64,000 nt of DNA from DAIDJD01 sp035485275 (GTDB lineage: Bacteria; Oederibacteriota; JAJYGY01; DAIDJD01). Under the pieces are notes generated by a model. That model worked only from the letters and a program-made list of their open reading frames with translations, was not told where the DNA came from and did no database searches. Made by a program: the position numbers and the translations under genes. Position 1 is the first letter of the stretch, and each line of letters starts with the position of its first letter. Of the stretch, positions 51,231-59,843 are shown piece by piece. The DNA lies in assembly GCA_035485275.1 (NCBI GenBank), contig DATHOE010000017.1:1-64000 (forward strand), written 5' to 3'.

Positions 51231-51631
51231 GGCTTGGCCTCGGTCGCGATGGCCAGGCGCTCCGCTCCGCACTGGCGGGCCAGGTCCATCAGCTCGACGA
51301 CGCTGCCGTGGGTGCAGGCCCGGTCGGCGCGGATGACCACGAGCTTGTCGGTGCGCGCCTTCAGGGCGGCCTTGAGCAGGACGGGCAGGTCCTCCCGCCG
51401 CACCTCCTGGTCGCCCAGGAAGAGGTGGTCCTGCACGGTCAGGGTGAGCGTGATCGGCTGCAGCTGGGAGTCGGCCAGCGCGGACGAATGGGGCAGCTTC
51501 ACCTGGATGCTTCCCTGGACGATGAGCGGCGTGGTCACCATGAAGATCACCAGCAGCACCAGCAGGACGTCCGTGAGGGGGACGATGTTGATGTCGCTGA
51601 CCAGCTTGCGCCGCCGTTCGGGTTTACGCAT
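51227..51631 (-). CDS. exbD: Biopolymer transport protein ExbD/TolR
   Basis: A 134-residue protein with the cytoplasmic KLVSDINIVPLTDVLLVLLVIFMVT segment including the essential membrane Asp of the ExbD/TolR helix, and a periplasmic domain with VVIRADRACTHGSVVELMDLAR. It overlaps exbB by 8 bp and the TonB-like gene by 4 bp. Confidence 0.94.
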   Translation of the reverse strand: MRKPERRRKLVSDINIVPLTDVLLVLLVIFMVTTPLIVQGSIQVKLPHSSALADSQLQPITLTLTVQDHLFLGDQEVRREDLPVLLKAALKARTDKLVVIRADRACTHGSVVELMDLARQCGAERLAIATEAKP

Positions 51632-52277
51632 CGTTGGCCCCCCCTTTTTTCTGGCGCTCCAGCAGGGCCTCCACGATCTCGGAGGCCCCGGCCTCCATGC
51701 GCGTCTCCAGCACGGTCAGGCGCCGGGAAAAGGCGTTGAAGAAGATGACCGCGGGCACGGCCACGGCCAGGCCCGCAGCGGTGGCCACCAGGGCTTCGGC
51801 GATGCCCACGCTGACGATGGCCGCGCCCGAGGCGTCGGCGGCGCCCTGGCCCAGGCTCTGGAAGCTGCGGATGACGCCCAGCACGGTGCCGAAGAGGCCG
51901 ATGTATGGGGACACGGAACCGATGGTGCCCAGGGCGGCCAGGCGGGCCTCCAGGCCCAGGACCTCCTCGGCCTGGCGGCGCTGCAGGGCCTCCACCAGGA
52001 CCTCCTTTTCGCGGGACGGATGGGCCAGCGCCGTGAGCAGGACGCGGGCCTGGCAGCCGCCCTCCTCCTGGGCCAGGTCGCGGGCCTCGTTCGCCTGGCC
52101 CGCGCGGACCAGCTTGGTGACCCTGGAGGCGAGCCGATCGCTCCCCTTTTCGGCGCGCCCGAAGGTGAGCCAGCGGTCGACGATGATGATCCAGCTCCAC
52201 AGGCTGGCCAGCAGCAGGATGGCCAGCACGACGCCGCCGTGCTGGAAGAGGGCGGACAAGGACAGGTCCAATTGCAT
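51624..52277 (-). CDS. exbB: MotA/TolQ/ExbB proton channel family protein
   Basis: A 217-residue inner-membrane protein with three helices. The C-terminal channel signature is LGTIGSVSPYIGLFGTVLGVIRSFQSLG and then GIAEALVATAAGLAVAVPAVIFFNAFSRRL. It forms the motor with ExbD. It lies downstream of an outer-membrane barrel and TPR gene in the same direction. Confidence 0.95.
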   Translation of the reverse strand: MQLDLSLSALFQHGGVVLAILLLASLWSWIIIVDRWLTFGRAEKGSDRLASRVTKLVRAGQANEARDLAQEEGGCQARVLLTALAHPSREKEVLVEALQRRQAEEVLGLEARLAALGTIGSVSPYIGLFGTVLGVIRSFQSLGQGAADASGAAIVSVGIAEALVATAAGLAVAVPAVIFFNAFSRRLTVLETRMEAGASEIVEALLERQKKGGANDA

Positions 52278-52317
52278 GGCTACTCCATCAAGAAGGCCCC
52301 GTCACGGGGCGCAACGT

Positions 52318-54045
52318 TCAAAACAAGAGTTTCGCGCCCAGCCCCAGGTAGGGTGCGGCGTCGTCATAGCCGGGCCACTCGGTGACCGCGCCGGCCAGGG
52401 AGTCCCCCTCCAGGAACACCCTGAGGTGGTCGTTCACGTCGAAGCCGGCCTTGAGGGTCCAGTCCCACTGCGCGGGGATGGTCCAGGAGCCCTGCAGGTC
52501 CGCCAGGCGGGTGCTCTGCACCTTCAGCCCGGTTTCCGCGCTCCAGGGCCCGGCCTTCCAGCCCAGCGCCGCGGAACCCTTCCAATGCGGCAGGAAGGTC
52601 GCGTCCACCCCGTCCGCGGCCGTCTGCCCGACGCCCTCCAGGCTCTGCCACCAGGGCCCCTCCTCACGGCGGCCGCTGAGGCTGAAGCCCTCCACGCGCA
52701 GGGTGCCGACCGTGGCGTCCGTCCACAGCCCGGGCTGGGCCGCGGGATCGGGCAGGAAGGCATTCACATCTTGACGGACAAAGGCCCCTGCTTCAAGGGA
52801 CAGGCCGCCGGCCGGCGCCCAGGGCAGGGCCGCCTTGAAGTCGGCCACGCGGCGGCTCGGGAGGAGCCTGGCGTTGGGCAGCAGCGGATCCGTCTGGAAG
52901 CCGTCGACCGCGAGGCTGCTCACGTCGATGCGGGTGCCGAATTCCAGGCGCAGGCCCAGGTCGCGCGCCAGCCGCTGTTCGAATTCCACCATCGGCCCCG
53001 GCAGGACGGCCGGATCCGGGCCCAGGTCCCAGTCCAGCCTGAAGCCCAGTCCGAGGCGTCCGCCGCTCCAGGGTTCGAGATGGACTTCCGCCCAGACAGC
53101 GCCGTTCTCCAGGCTGCGTCCGGGGAAGCTTCCGCGCTGGTCCAGGAGGCCGAGGTCCAGCCCCCCGTCCAGCAGGGCGCTCGCCAGCGCGCCGCCGAGG
53201 CTCTTCTCGGCGGTGGCCTCCAGGCCGCCGCTTTCCTCGCTGTAGGAATAGCCCGGCAGGCCGATCTGGGCCTCGCGCCCCTGCACCTGGATGCGCGGGG
53301 TGAGCCCGAGCCAGTCCCCTTCCCAATCCAAGGACGCGCCACCCTGGGACCGTTGTTCCCAGGAATCGCCGCCAAAAGAGGTCAGGCGCAGGGAGCGCCA
53401 GGCGCCGTCCGCCGCCGCCTCGAAGAGGTCGCCGGGATCCATGCGCCAGCCGCCCTTGCCGTCCAGGGAGCCGTCATAGCGCTGGGCCGGCTCCAGCGCG
53501 GAGGAGGGCAGGGGGCCGCCGTCGCTGAAGTGGGTTCCGCCGTCCAGCCAGCCATACCAAGGCCCCTGTTCCCCGGCCAGCATGCCGTCCACCTTCAAGG
53601 TGTTGCCCAGGCCGTAGGAGGCGGTGAGCTCGCCGTAGTGCTGGGTCGGGGTGAAGGTTTCGTCCTGGGGCGCGGCGCGCACGGCCTCGGTCGCGCGCTG
53701 GTCCTGGCCCGCCCCGGTCTCGCCGGGCGAGGTCTTGATGCCGCCGGAGGTGTCCAGGCTGGTTCCCAGGTCGCCGCGCTGCTCCAGATCCTGGCGCTCT
53801 CCGCCGCCCGTGATCACGAAGGCCGGCAGGGCGAAGGAGGGCGCCGCCTGGGCGCTGCGGCTCAGCATCAGCGGCCCGCCCGCGTCGGCTTCGGGCGTGG
53901 GAAGGGCCGTGGGAACGCCGCGGTCCTCGCCCACCAGCGCCTCGGGCGTGGAGGCCCCCGATGCCGAGGGGGCCGCATCCGCGGACAGGAGCGGCGGCAG
54001 CGCCAGGCCCGCCAGGAGCAATAAGGCGCAGGGCGTCAGCTTCAT
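52318..54045 (-). CDS. Outer-membrane beta-barrel protein, TonB-receptor-like
   Basis: A 575-residue protein with signal peptide (MKLTPCALLLLAGLALPPLLSADA), a disordered 100-residue N-terminal region containing FALPAFVITGGGERQ (TonB-box-like position), and a barrel-like C-terminal 430 residues with alternating strands ending in LGLGAKLLF. No plug domain is recognised, so it is not a standard TonB-dependent receptor. It overlaps the TPR gene by ATGA, and exbB-exbD-tonB follow 40 bp downstream, which suggests that it is energised by them. Confidence 0.65.
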   Translation of the reverse strand: MKLTPCALLLLAGLALPPLLSADAAPSASGASTPEALVGEDRGVPTALPTPEADAGGPLMLSRSAQAAPSFALPAFVITGGGERQDLEQRGDLGTSLDTSGGIKTSPGETGAGQDQRATEAVRAAPQDETFTPTQHYGELTASYGLGNTLKVDGMLAGEQGPWYGWLDGGTHFSDGGPLPSSALEPAQRYDGSLDGKGGWRMDPGDLFEAAADGAWRSLRLTSFGGDSWEQRSQGGASLDWEGDWLGLTPRIQVQGREAQIGLPGYSYSEESGGLEATAEKSLGGALASALLDGGLDLGLLDQRGSFPGRSLENGAVWAEVHLEPWSGGRLGLGFRLDWDLGPDPAVLPGPMVEFEQRLARDLGLRLEFGTRIDVSSLAVDGFQTDPLLPNARLLPSRRVADFKAALPWAPAGGLSLEAGAFVRQDVNAFLPDPAAQPGLWTDATVGTLRVEGFSLSGRREEGPWWQSLEGVGQTAADGVDATFLPHWKGSAALGWKAGPWSAETGLKVQSTRLADLQGSWTIPAQWDWTLKAGFDVNDHLRVFLEGDSLAGAVTEWPGYDDAAPYLGLGAKLLF

Positions 54046-57000
54046 GGGACGTCTCCGGCTGAAGACGACAGGGGCTGGGCGGTGGCCGGGACGGCCGCGG
54101 CCGCTTTGGCCTTGGCCCGATGCTGGTGCTCGGATTTGGAGGCTCCCTTGCGCTTGGCCTTGGCCTTTGAGGAGGCGCTCTCCGGCGGCAGGCCCAGGCG
54201 CTGGCGCATCAGGGCGATGCGCTGGCGCGCCGAAGCCGCCCAGGAGGGGTCCGGCGCGGACTGGACGATTTTCTCGTAGCGCGCCATGGCCTCCTTGTAG
54301 CGGCCCTGGGCCTCCAGTATCTCGGCGCCCTTGGCCAGGGCGGTGACCGCCCAGGCCCCCTGGTCCGGGAAATTCGCCGTGACCGCGTCATAGGCCATGA
54401 GGGCTTCGCCGCTTTGCTTGAGGTCTATCAGGCAGTCGCCGACCAGGTACTGGGCCTCGGCGCCCAGCTTGCCGCGGTTCCTGGAGGCCAGGTCGCGGTA
54501 GGCGGCCAGGGCGTGGGGAAAGTCGCCCGCGTCCTCATAGATGTAGCCGATGCGGATGCGGGCCATGTCCGCGAGCGGGCTGTCTGGGTAGTCGTGGACC
54601 ACCGCCTGGTAGGCCGTCACGGCGTCGGCGTCGCGGCCCATGCGCTTGTAGGTCAGGCCGAGGTTGAAGCGCGCGTCCGCGGCCACGTCGAGGGTGTTGC
54701 CGTAGTCGTCCAGGACCTGGCGGAAGGCGTTCTCGGACTGCGCGTACTCCTGCTGGCGGTACCAGGCCAGGCCGACGCGGAACAGGGCCCGCGGGGCCAG
54801 GGGGTTTTGGGGCGCGCGCGCGACCAGGTCCTTCCAGTCCTGGATGGCGTCGTTGAATTTCAGGTCCTGGTAGCGGGCCTCGCCGCGCCAATAGGTGGCG
54901 GTAAGGTCTTCCTTGCTGTTTGGATACTGGCTCTTGAGCAGGTCGAGCTCCTTTTCCGCCTGCGGCCAGTCCTTGAGGTTCAGGTAGTGCTCGGCCACCT
55001 GGTATTGCACGTCCGGGGCCACGTCGCTGTCAGCGTGGGATTTGAGGAAGGCGCGGGCCGCGGCCACCGCCAGGTCGTCCTGGCCCAGGGCGCTGTAGGA
55101 GATCTGCAGCCCGTGCAGGGCGTCCCCCGCCACGGAAAGCTTGGGCCAGCGGTCCGCCACCTTCTGGTACAGCGCCAGGGCCTGCTGGTCCTGGCCGGCG
55201 TTGTGCAGCGAGTTCGCCTGCTGGACCAGGGCGTTGGGCACCAGGTAGCTGTTGGGGTGCTTCGCGGCCACGCCGGCGAAATCGGTCGCCGCGTCGGCGA
55301 AGCGCCCCATGCGGAACAGGGCCCAGCCCATCCAGTAGGCGGCTTCGGACTGCAGGGTGTCGTCCACGGCCAGGTCGCGGGCCTGGCCCCACTCGCCGTA
55401 GGCCTGGGCGAAAGCCTTCAGGCGGTACTGGGCCCATCCCGCGCCGAAGTGGGCCTGGGCCCGCAGGCCCCGCGAAAAGCGCCGGTCCGCCGCCTGGCGG
55501 TAGGCCGTCGCCGCGGCCGCGTGGTCCGCCGCGTTGAAGAGCGCGTCGCCCGCGCGCAACCAGGCCGTGCCGGCCTCGTCGCCGGGCAGCTCCGCCGCCG
55601 CCGCCTTGAAATCCGCGGCGGCCTTCTCCCAGTCCCCGCCGCTGAAAGCCACCCAGGCCAGCCCGGATTCCGCCCGCGCGGAGGCCGAGGTCCCGGGCGA
55701 GTCGGCGCGCAGGGCCTGGTACCCGGCTTGGGCCTCCTGCATGTGGCCCGAGGCATACTGGCAGTCCGCCAGGCGCAGGCGCGCGTCGAGCGCGAAGGGC
55801 GAATCCGGCCGCGCCGTGAGGTAGGACTGGAACTCGTTCTCGGCCTGGCTCCATTCGCCCAGGGCCAGCGACGCGTTGGCCGCGTAATACAGCGCGTCCT
55901 CGGACAGGCGGTGGCGGGGATAGCGCTTCAGGAGGTCCAGGTACTGGGAGTGCGCGGCGGCGAAGCGGCCCTGCTGGTACTGGGAATCCGCCAGGAGGAA
56001 GGAGGCCGAGGGCGCCAGGGACGAGTCCGGCCATTGCTCCAGGAAGGAGGTCCAATCGTCGGCGGCCGCCACGTAGTCCTTGCGCATGGTCGCCAGCCAG
56101 GCCAGGCCGTATTGGCAGCGGTCCCCGACGGCGCTGCCGGGGTAGCGCCGCAGGCACAGCCGGTAGGCGGATTCCGCCAGGTCCAGGTTGTGCACCCGCG
56201 CCAGGCTCACGCCGGTCAGGTACAGGGCCCAGGGCGCCAGGGGATGGTCGGCGTAGATGACGCTGAATTCGTGGAACACGGTGGCGGCGTCGTTGAACTG
56301 CCCCTGTTCAAAACGGCACCAGGCCAGGGAGTAGCGGGCGGCGGGCGCCAGCGAATCGTCGGGATAGCTGTCCTGGAAATCGCGCCAGGCCTTGGCCGCG
56401 TCGGACCAGCGGCCCAGGGCGTAGAAGCATTCCCCCTGCTGGTAGCGGGCGCCGGGCGCGTAAGGGCCCTTCGGATCGAGGGCCACGGCCTGGCCGAAGA
56501 GCTTGGCGGCCGTGCCCAAGGCCGCGAGTTCCTTGTCCAACGGCATCGGCCCGGCCCCGGGTCCGGCTTCCACGGAGGCCCCGGCGCTTGGGCTCAGCGC
56601 GCCGGGCAGCGCCCCCTGTCCCTCGGCGGGGCGCTTCAGCGGCGAGCCCAAACGGTATTCGCACCAGGCGCGGGCATAGGGGACATAGGCCGGTTCGGGC
56701 TTGCCGGGCCAGCGCTGCCCCAGGCGGATGTAGGCGGCCTCGGCGTCCGCGAAACGGCCCGAGTCGTAAAGCGCTTCCGCGTCGAGCAGAACGGCCTTCC
56801 AGGCTCCGGCGTCGGGGAGGACCGCCCCCGCCGCGACCGCGGCCTTGGTGGCGCCGGAGTAGTCCTGCAGGCGCGCGCAGGCGCGCGCCAGGCCCATCAG
56901 GGCGTGCCCCTGCCCGGGGCCGACGCTGTGGCGGTCCAGATAGTCTTCGTAGGCTTGGCGGGAACGTTCGATCTGGCCCAGCCTGAAGAGGCTGTCGGCC

Positions 57001-57194
57001 AGGCCCAGGCGCTCCGCGGCGTCGTCTTCGGGCGCGGGGGCTTCGCGCAGGAGGCTGCGATAGGCCTCCGCGGCCACGGCGTAAGCCTGGCGGTCAAAAA
57101 GGGCGTCCGCCGCGCCCCGGTCCATGGCCGGGGCCGGGCGAACCACCGCTAACAGGAGTAGGAGCATCCAAGGGCGCATGTGCACCTGAATCAC
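54042..57194 (-). CDS. Large tetratricopeptide-repeat protein, periplasmic
   Basis: A 1050-residue protein with signal peptide (MRPWMLLLLLAVVRPAPAMDR) and about 20 TPR units along the whole length, for example AAARYSLAWCRFEQGQFNDAATVFHEF and DARFNLGLTYKRMGRDADAVTAYQAVVHDYPDSPLADMARIRIGYIY. The repeats are of the YbgF/BamD-like type (FxxYPxS). The C-terminal 60 residues are Lys/Ala-rich. It probably serves as a scaffold at the outer membrane together with the barrel encoded immediately after. Confidence 0.88.
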   Translation of the reverse strand: MIQVHMRPWMLLLLLAVVRPAPAMDRGAADALFDRQAYAVAAEAYRSLLREAPAPEDDAAERLGLADSLFRLGQIERSRQAYEDYLDRHSVGPGQGHALMGLARACARLQDYSGATKAAVAAGAVLPDAGAWKAVLLDAEALYDSGRFADAEAAYIRLGQRWPGKPEPAYVPYARAWCEYRLGSPLKRPAEGQGALPGALSPSAGASVEAGPGAGPMPLDKELAALGTAAKLFGQAVALDPKGPYAPGARYQQGECFYALGRWSDAAKAWRDFQDSYPDDSLAPAARYSLAWCRFEQGQFNDAATVFHEFSVIYADHPLAPWALYLTGVSLARVHNLDLAESAYRLCLRRYPGSAVGDRCQYGLAWLATMRKDYVAAADDWTSFLEQWPDSSLAPSASFLLADSQYQQGRFAAAHSQYLDLLKRYPRHRLSEDALYYAANASLALGEWSQAENEFQSYLTARPDSPFALDARLRLADCQYASGHMQEAQAGYQALRADSPGTSASARAESGLAWVAFSGGDWEKAAADFKAAAAELPGDEAGTAWLRAGDALFNAADHAAAATAYRQAADRRFSRGLRAQAHFGAGWAQYRLKAFAQAYGEWGQARDLAVDDTLQSEAAYWMGWALFRMGRFADAATDFAGVAAKHPNSYLVPNALVQQANSLHNAGQDQQALALYQKVADRWPKLSVAGDALHGLQISYSALGQDDLAVAAARAFLKSHADSDVAPDVQYQVAEHYLNLKDWPQAEKELDLLKSQYPNSKEDLTATYWRGEARYQDLKFNDAIQDWKDLVARAPQNPLAPRALFRVGLAWYRQQEYAQSENAFRQVLDDYGNTLDVAADARFNLGLTYKRMGRDADAVTAYQAVVHDYPDSPLADMARIRIGYIYEDAGDFPHALAAYRDLASRNRGKLGAEAQYLVGDCLIDLKQSGEALMAYDAVTANFPDQGAWAVTALAKGAEILEAQGRYKEAMARYEKIVQSAPDPSWAASARQRIALMRQRLGLPPESASSKAKAKRKGASKSEHQHRAKAKAAAAVPATAQPLSSSAGDVP

Positions 57195-57251
57195 CTTATG
57201 AATTCAAACGGATCCTGCCTGTTCCACCCAACGCGATGAAAAAGACGGGCC

Positions 57252-57273
57252 AAAAAAAACGGCCTTCGCGGCC
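57252..57273 (-). terminator. Possible terminator after the PorV-like gene
   Basis: GGCC (57261-57264) and GGCC (57270-57273) form a short GC stem followed on the minus strand by GTTTTTTTT. The stem is short, so confidence is moderate. Confidence 0.5.
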
Positions 57274-57320
57274 CCCGGCCACTGCAGGGAACCCCAAAGG
57301 CCGATCGGTGGGGCGGGACT

Positions 57321-58250
57321 TCAGTCGAATTTCATGCTGACGGAGATGTCCTGGCTGGTGCCCAGGAAACCATAGGGCGAGTAGGAGTAGTCCGCGCTAT
57401 AGTTTTTGAAGAGCTTGATGCCGATGCCCAGGTTCAGGCCCGAGGCCGCGGAGGGGCCGAAGCCCTGCTCGGTTTCGTTGTAGTCCACGGCCCCCTGGTA
57501 CTTGTAGCCCATGCGGAAGACCAGGATGCGGTAGCCGTACTCGCCGCCCACGCTCCAGTAGCCCGGCGAATCGGTGTATTGGAGGTAGTCCATGTCCACG
57601 CTGATGTTGTCCGTGGGCTGGTAGCCGACGCCGACGCGGGCGCTGAACGGCAGGGAGTAGCCGTTCTCACCCGGCCCGATGTTGCTGAGGCTCAAACCCA
57701 CGTTGAGCCCGGGGACCGGCGTGTGGTAGAAGCCCGACAGCCCGAAGGCCTCGGAGCTCGAGGAGTACTCGGCGATGCTCTCGTCGAGGTACTTGAGGCT
57801 CAGGCCCAGGGAGAAATCGCCCCAGTTGGGGATGCTCAGGATCTTGCGCGAGTAGGCCAGGGTCCCGTACATGTCCGCGGCGGTGAATGTGCCGTCGGAG
57901 ACGCCGGCCGCCGTCTCGCCCTGGAAGGTCCCGGCGTTCAGGTAGAAGAAGTCCGCGCTGATGGTGCCGAAGCTGGTCGGCCAGGCGATGGCGCCGTAGT
58001 TGTAATTGATGTCCTGGAACCACATCGCGTCCATGATCGTGACTTCTTTTTGCGTCAGGTAGGCCGAACCCGCGGGATTGTATTCAATGTCCGAAACGTC
58101 GTCGGCGATGCCGGTGAAGGAACCGGCCATGCCGATGACCCTGGGGCTGGTGTCCAATTGGAGAAAGCTGGCCGCTGTCGAACCTTGGTCCGCGGCGTGC
58201 ACCGAGCCCGCCAAACCGAGTGCGGCTAGAACAAAGATGAATGTGCGCAT
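57321..58250 (-). CDS. PorV/PorQ-type outer-membrane protein
   Basis: A 309-residue protein with signal peptide (MRTFIFVLAALGLAGSVHAAD). The segment FLQLDTSPRVIGMAGSFTGIADDVSDIEYNPAGSAYLTQKEV is the PorV/PorQ signature, and beta strands follow to the terminal VSMKFD. Such FadL-like barrels act as shuttles in type IX secretion or as transporters in several phyla. No other type IX genes are seen here. ATG 58250 is chosen because it starts the signal peptide; the longer frame adds 23 basic residues. Confidence 0.82.
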   Translation of the reverse strand: MRTFIFVLAALGLAGSVHAADQGSTAASFLQLDTSPRVIGMAGSFTGIADDVSDIEYNPAGSAYLTQKEVTIMDAMWFQDINYNYGAIAWPTSFGTISADFFYLNAGTFQGETAAGVSDGTFTAADMYGTLAYSRKILSIPNWGDFSLGLSLKYLDESIAEYSSSSEAFGLSGFYHTPVPGLNVGLSLSNIGPGENGYSLPFSARVGVGYQPTDNISVDMDYLQYTDSPGYWSVGGEYGYRILVFRMGYKYQGAVDYNETEQGFGPSAASGLNLGIGIKLFKNYSADYSYSPYGFLGTSQDISVSMKFD

Positions 58251-58344
58251 GAACGCTCCTGGATACCTGACGCGGCTCATTCTACTCCTGTTCCGGAAAA
58301 GAAATAAAAATTTGCGCACAGCGTTTCGCTAGACGCGACAGGGA

Positions 58345-59127
58345 TCACTTGTCCGTGAAGCCTACGCTGTAGCAAATCTTGTCCGCGGCGTCCTTCAGCA
58401 TCTTGGACAGGTCGTCAAACGCAGCTTCCTGATAGCGCGAGGAAGGGACGGCCAATGAAATGCAGGCGATGACGCGGCCACGATAATTCTTGATGGCCGC
58501 GCCCAGGCCGTACAGGTCCTCGTCATACTCGCCCAGATCACGGGCCACGCTGGTTTCACGGGCCTTGAAAACGTCGTCCTTGAGCTTGTCCAGGGACGTG
58601 ATCGTGGAGGCGGTGTGGGCCTTCAGCTCCAGGCTGCGCGAGACCTCCGCAAAACGGTCGTCCGGCAGGCCCGCCAGCCAAATCTTTCCCGAAGCCGTGC
58701 AATACAGGGGCACGCGCTCGCCGATGGAGGCCTTGACCCCGATCTTTTCGGGCGATTCGAGCACGTCGATGTAAAGCACCTCGTTTTGGTCCACGATGCT
58801 CAATTGGACCGTTTCCCGGGTGCGGTCGCGCAGCTCGCGCAGGAAGGGCAGGGCATGGGCGCGCATGTTCAGCTTGCTCAATACCGCGTTGCCGAGCTCG
58901 AAAAGCTTGACCGACAGGCGATACTTGCCGCTTTCGGAATCCTGTTCCACGTATTTCCGGACCATCAGCGTGGTCAAGAGACGATGGACCGTGCTTTTAT
59001 GGAGATTTAGGCCTTTGCTGAGTTCCGTGACTCCGATGCCGATACGGTTCACGGCCAAAGCTTCAATGATATCGAGGGTTCTTTCCACGGATTGAACGGT
59101 GGATTCGTAAACTTTTTTCCGCCGCAT
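58345..59127 (-). CDS. IclR-family transcriptional regulator
   Basis: A 260-residue regulator. The N-terminal winged HTH is SVERTLDIIEALAVNRIGIGVTELSKGLNLHKSTVHRLLTTLMVRKYV. The C-terminal IclR effector domain has VPLYCTASGKIWLAGLPDDRF and ISLAVPSSRY. The ligand is unknown, as no metabolic operon is adjacent. It is transcribed alone and may regulate the upstream divergent direction. Confidence 0.95.
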   Translation of the reverse strand: MRRKKVYESTVQSVERTLDIIEALAVNRIGIGVTELSKGLNLHKSTVHRLLTTLMVRKYVEQDSESGKYRLSVKLFELGNAVLSKLNMRAHALPFLRELRDRTRETVQLSIVDQNEVLYIDVLESPEKIGVKASIGERVPLYCTASGKIWLAGLPDDRFAEVSRSLELKAHTASTITSLDKLKDDVFKARETSVARDLGEYDEDLYGLGAAIKNYRGRVIACISLAVPSSRYQEAAFDDLSKMLKDAADKICYSVGFTDK

Positions 59128-59297
59128 ACTATCTCCTGTCAGATCCCATTGCCACAGTATGGAACTTGCTTATTACCAAGATAATGATGGGATGCCAGAA
59201 AGCCTAAGATTGGATCGACCAATTGTCAACATTTTTCACGATCTGATACGTAACAAAGCTGTTTTTGGCCCCAAAAAGGGGATAAGTCAAAAAATCT

Positions 59298-59843
59298 TTA
59301 AAATTCAATGCCTTTTCTTGCCGGCTCACCCTGATCGAAATAATGTTTGAGTTTCTCCATGCGGGTAATCAGATCGGCACGCAGTTCAAGCGCCGGAAAA
59401 ATTTTGTGCCCGGTCAGGATCAATTCGCAAGGCCGCCCGAGTTTCTCATAGTGGTCCAGTAGCGCGTCAATGGCGTCTTCCCCAATCAGGCCGGTGAGCA
59501 GCAGGGACAGGATCTCATCCAAAACCACCATGCCGGCCCCGCTGGCCAAGGCCTCATGGGCAAGGTCCATGCCACGCTGGGCTTCGGCAAAATCCCCGGG
59601 GATATTCTGGAATCGGAACGTTCCCCTGGCCGGAACAAAACGGACCAAGCCCGTGGCGTGGTGGGTCAGGCCCGTCAGGAGCGGAAAGAGCCGGCGTTCG
59701 CCGTAGAAGTCGTCGCTTCCCGCGCCCTTGTCGAACTGGATCAGCACGGCCTTGCCCCCGGAGCCCAAAAAACGCAGGAGCAGGCCCAGGGCGGCCGTGG
59801 TCTTCCCCTTCCCCTCGCCGGTGTAGACCTGGATGCGGTTCAT
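59298..59843 (-). CDS. cobO: Cob(I)yrinic acid a,c-diamide adenosyltransferase
   Basis: A 181-residue enzyme of the CobA/CobO/BtuR family that adds the adenosyl group to corrinoids. P-loop YTGEGKGKTTAALGLLLRFL, then VLIQFDKG, MVVLDEILSLLLTGLI and PCELILTGHKIFPAL. It overlaps the AsmA-family gene by ATGA. No other cobalamin genes are nearby. Confidence 0.95.
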   Translation of the reverse strand: MNRIQVYTGEGKGKTTAALGLLLRFLGSGGKAVLIQFDKGAGSDDFYGERRLFPLLTGLTHHATGLVRFVPARGTFRFQNIPGDFAEAQRGMDLAHEALASGAGMVVLDEILSLLLTGLIGEDAIDALLDHYEKLGRPCELILTGHKIFPALELRADLITRMEKLKHYFDQGEPARKGIEF

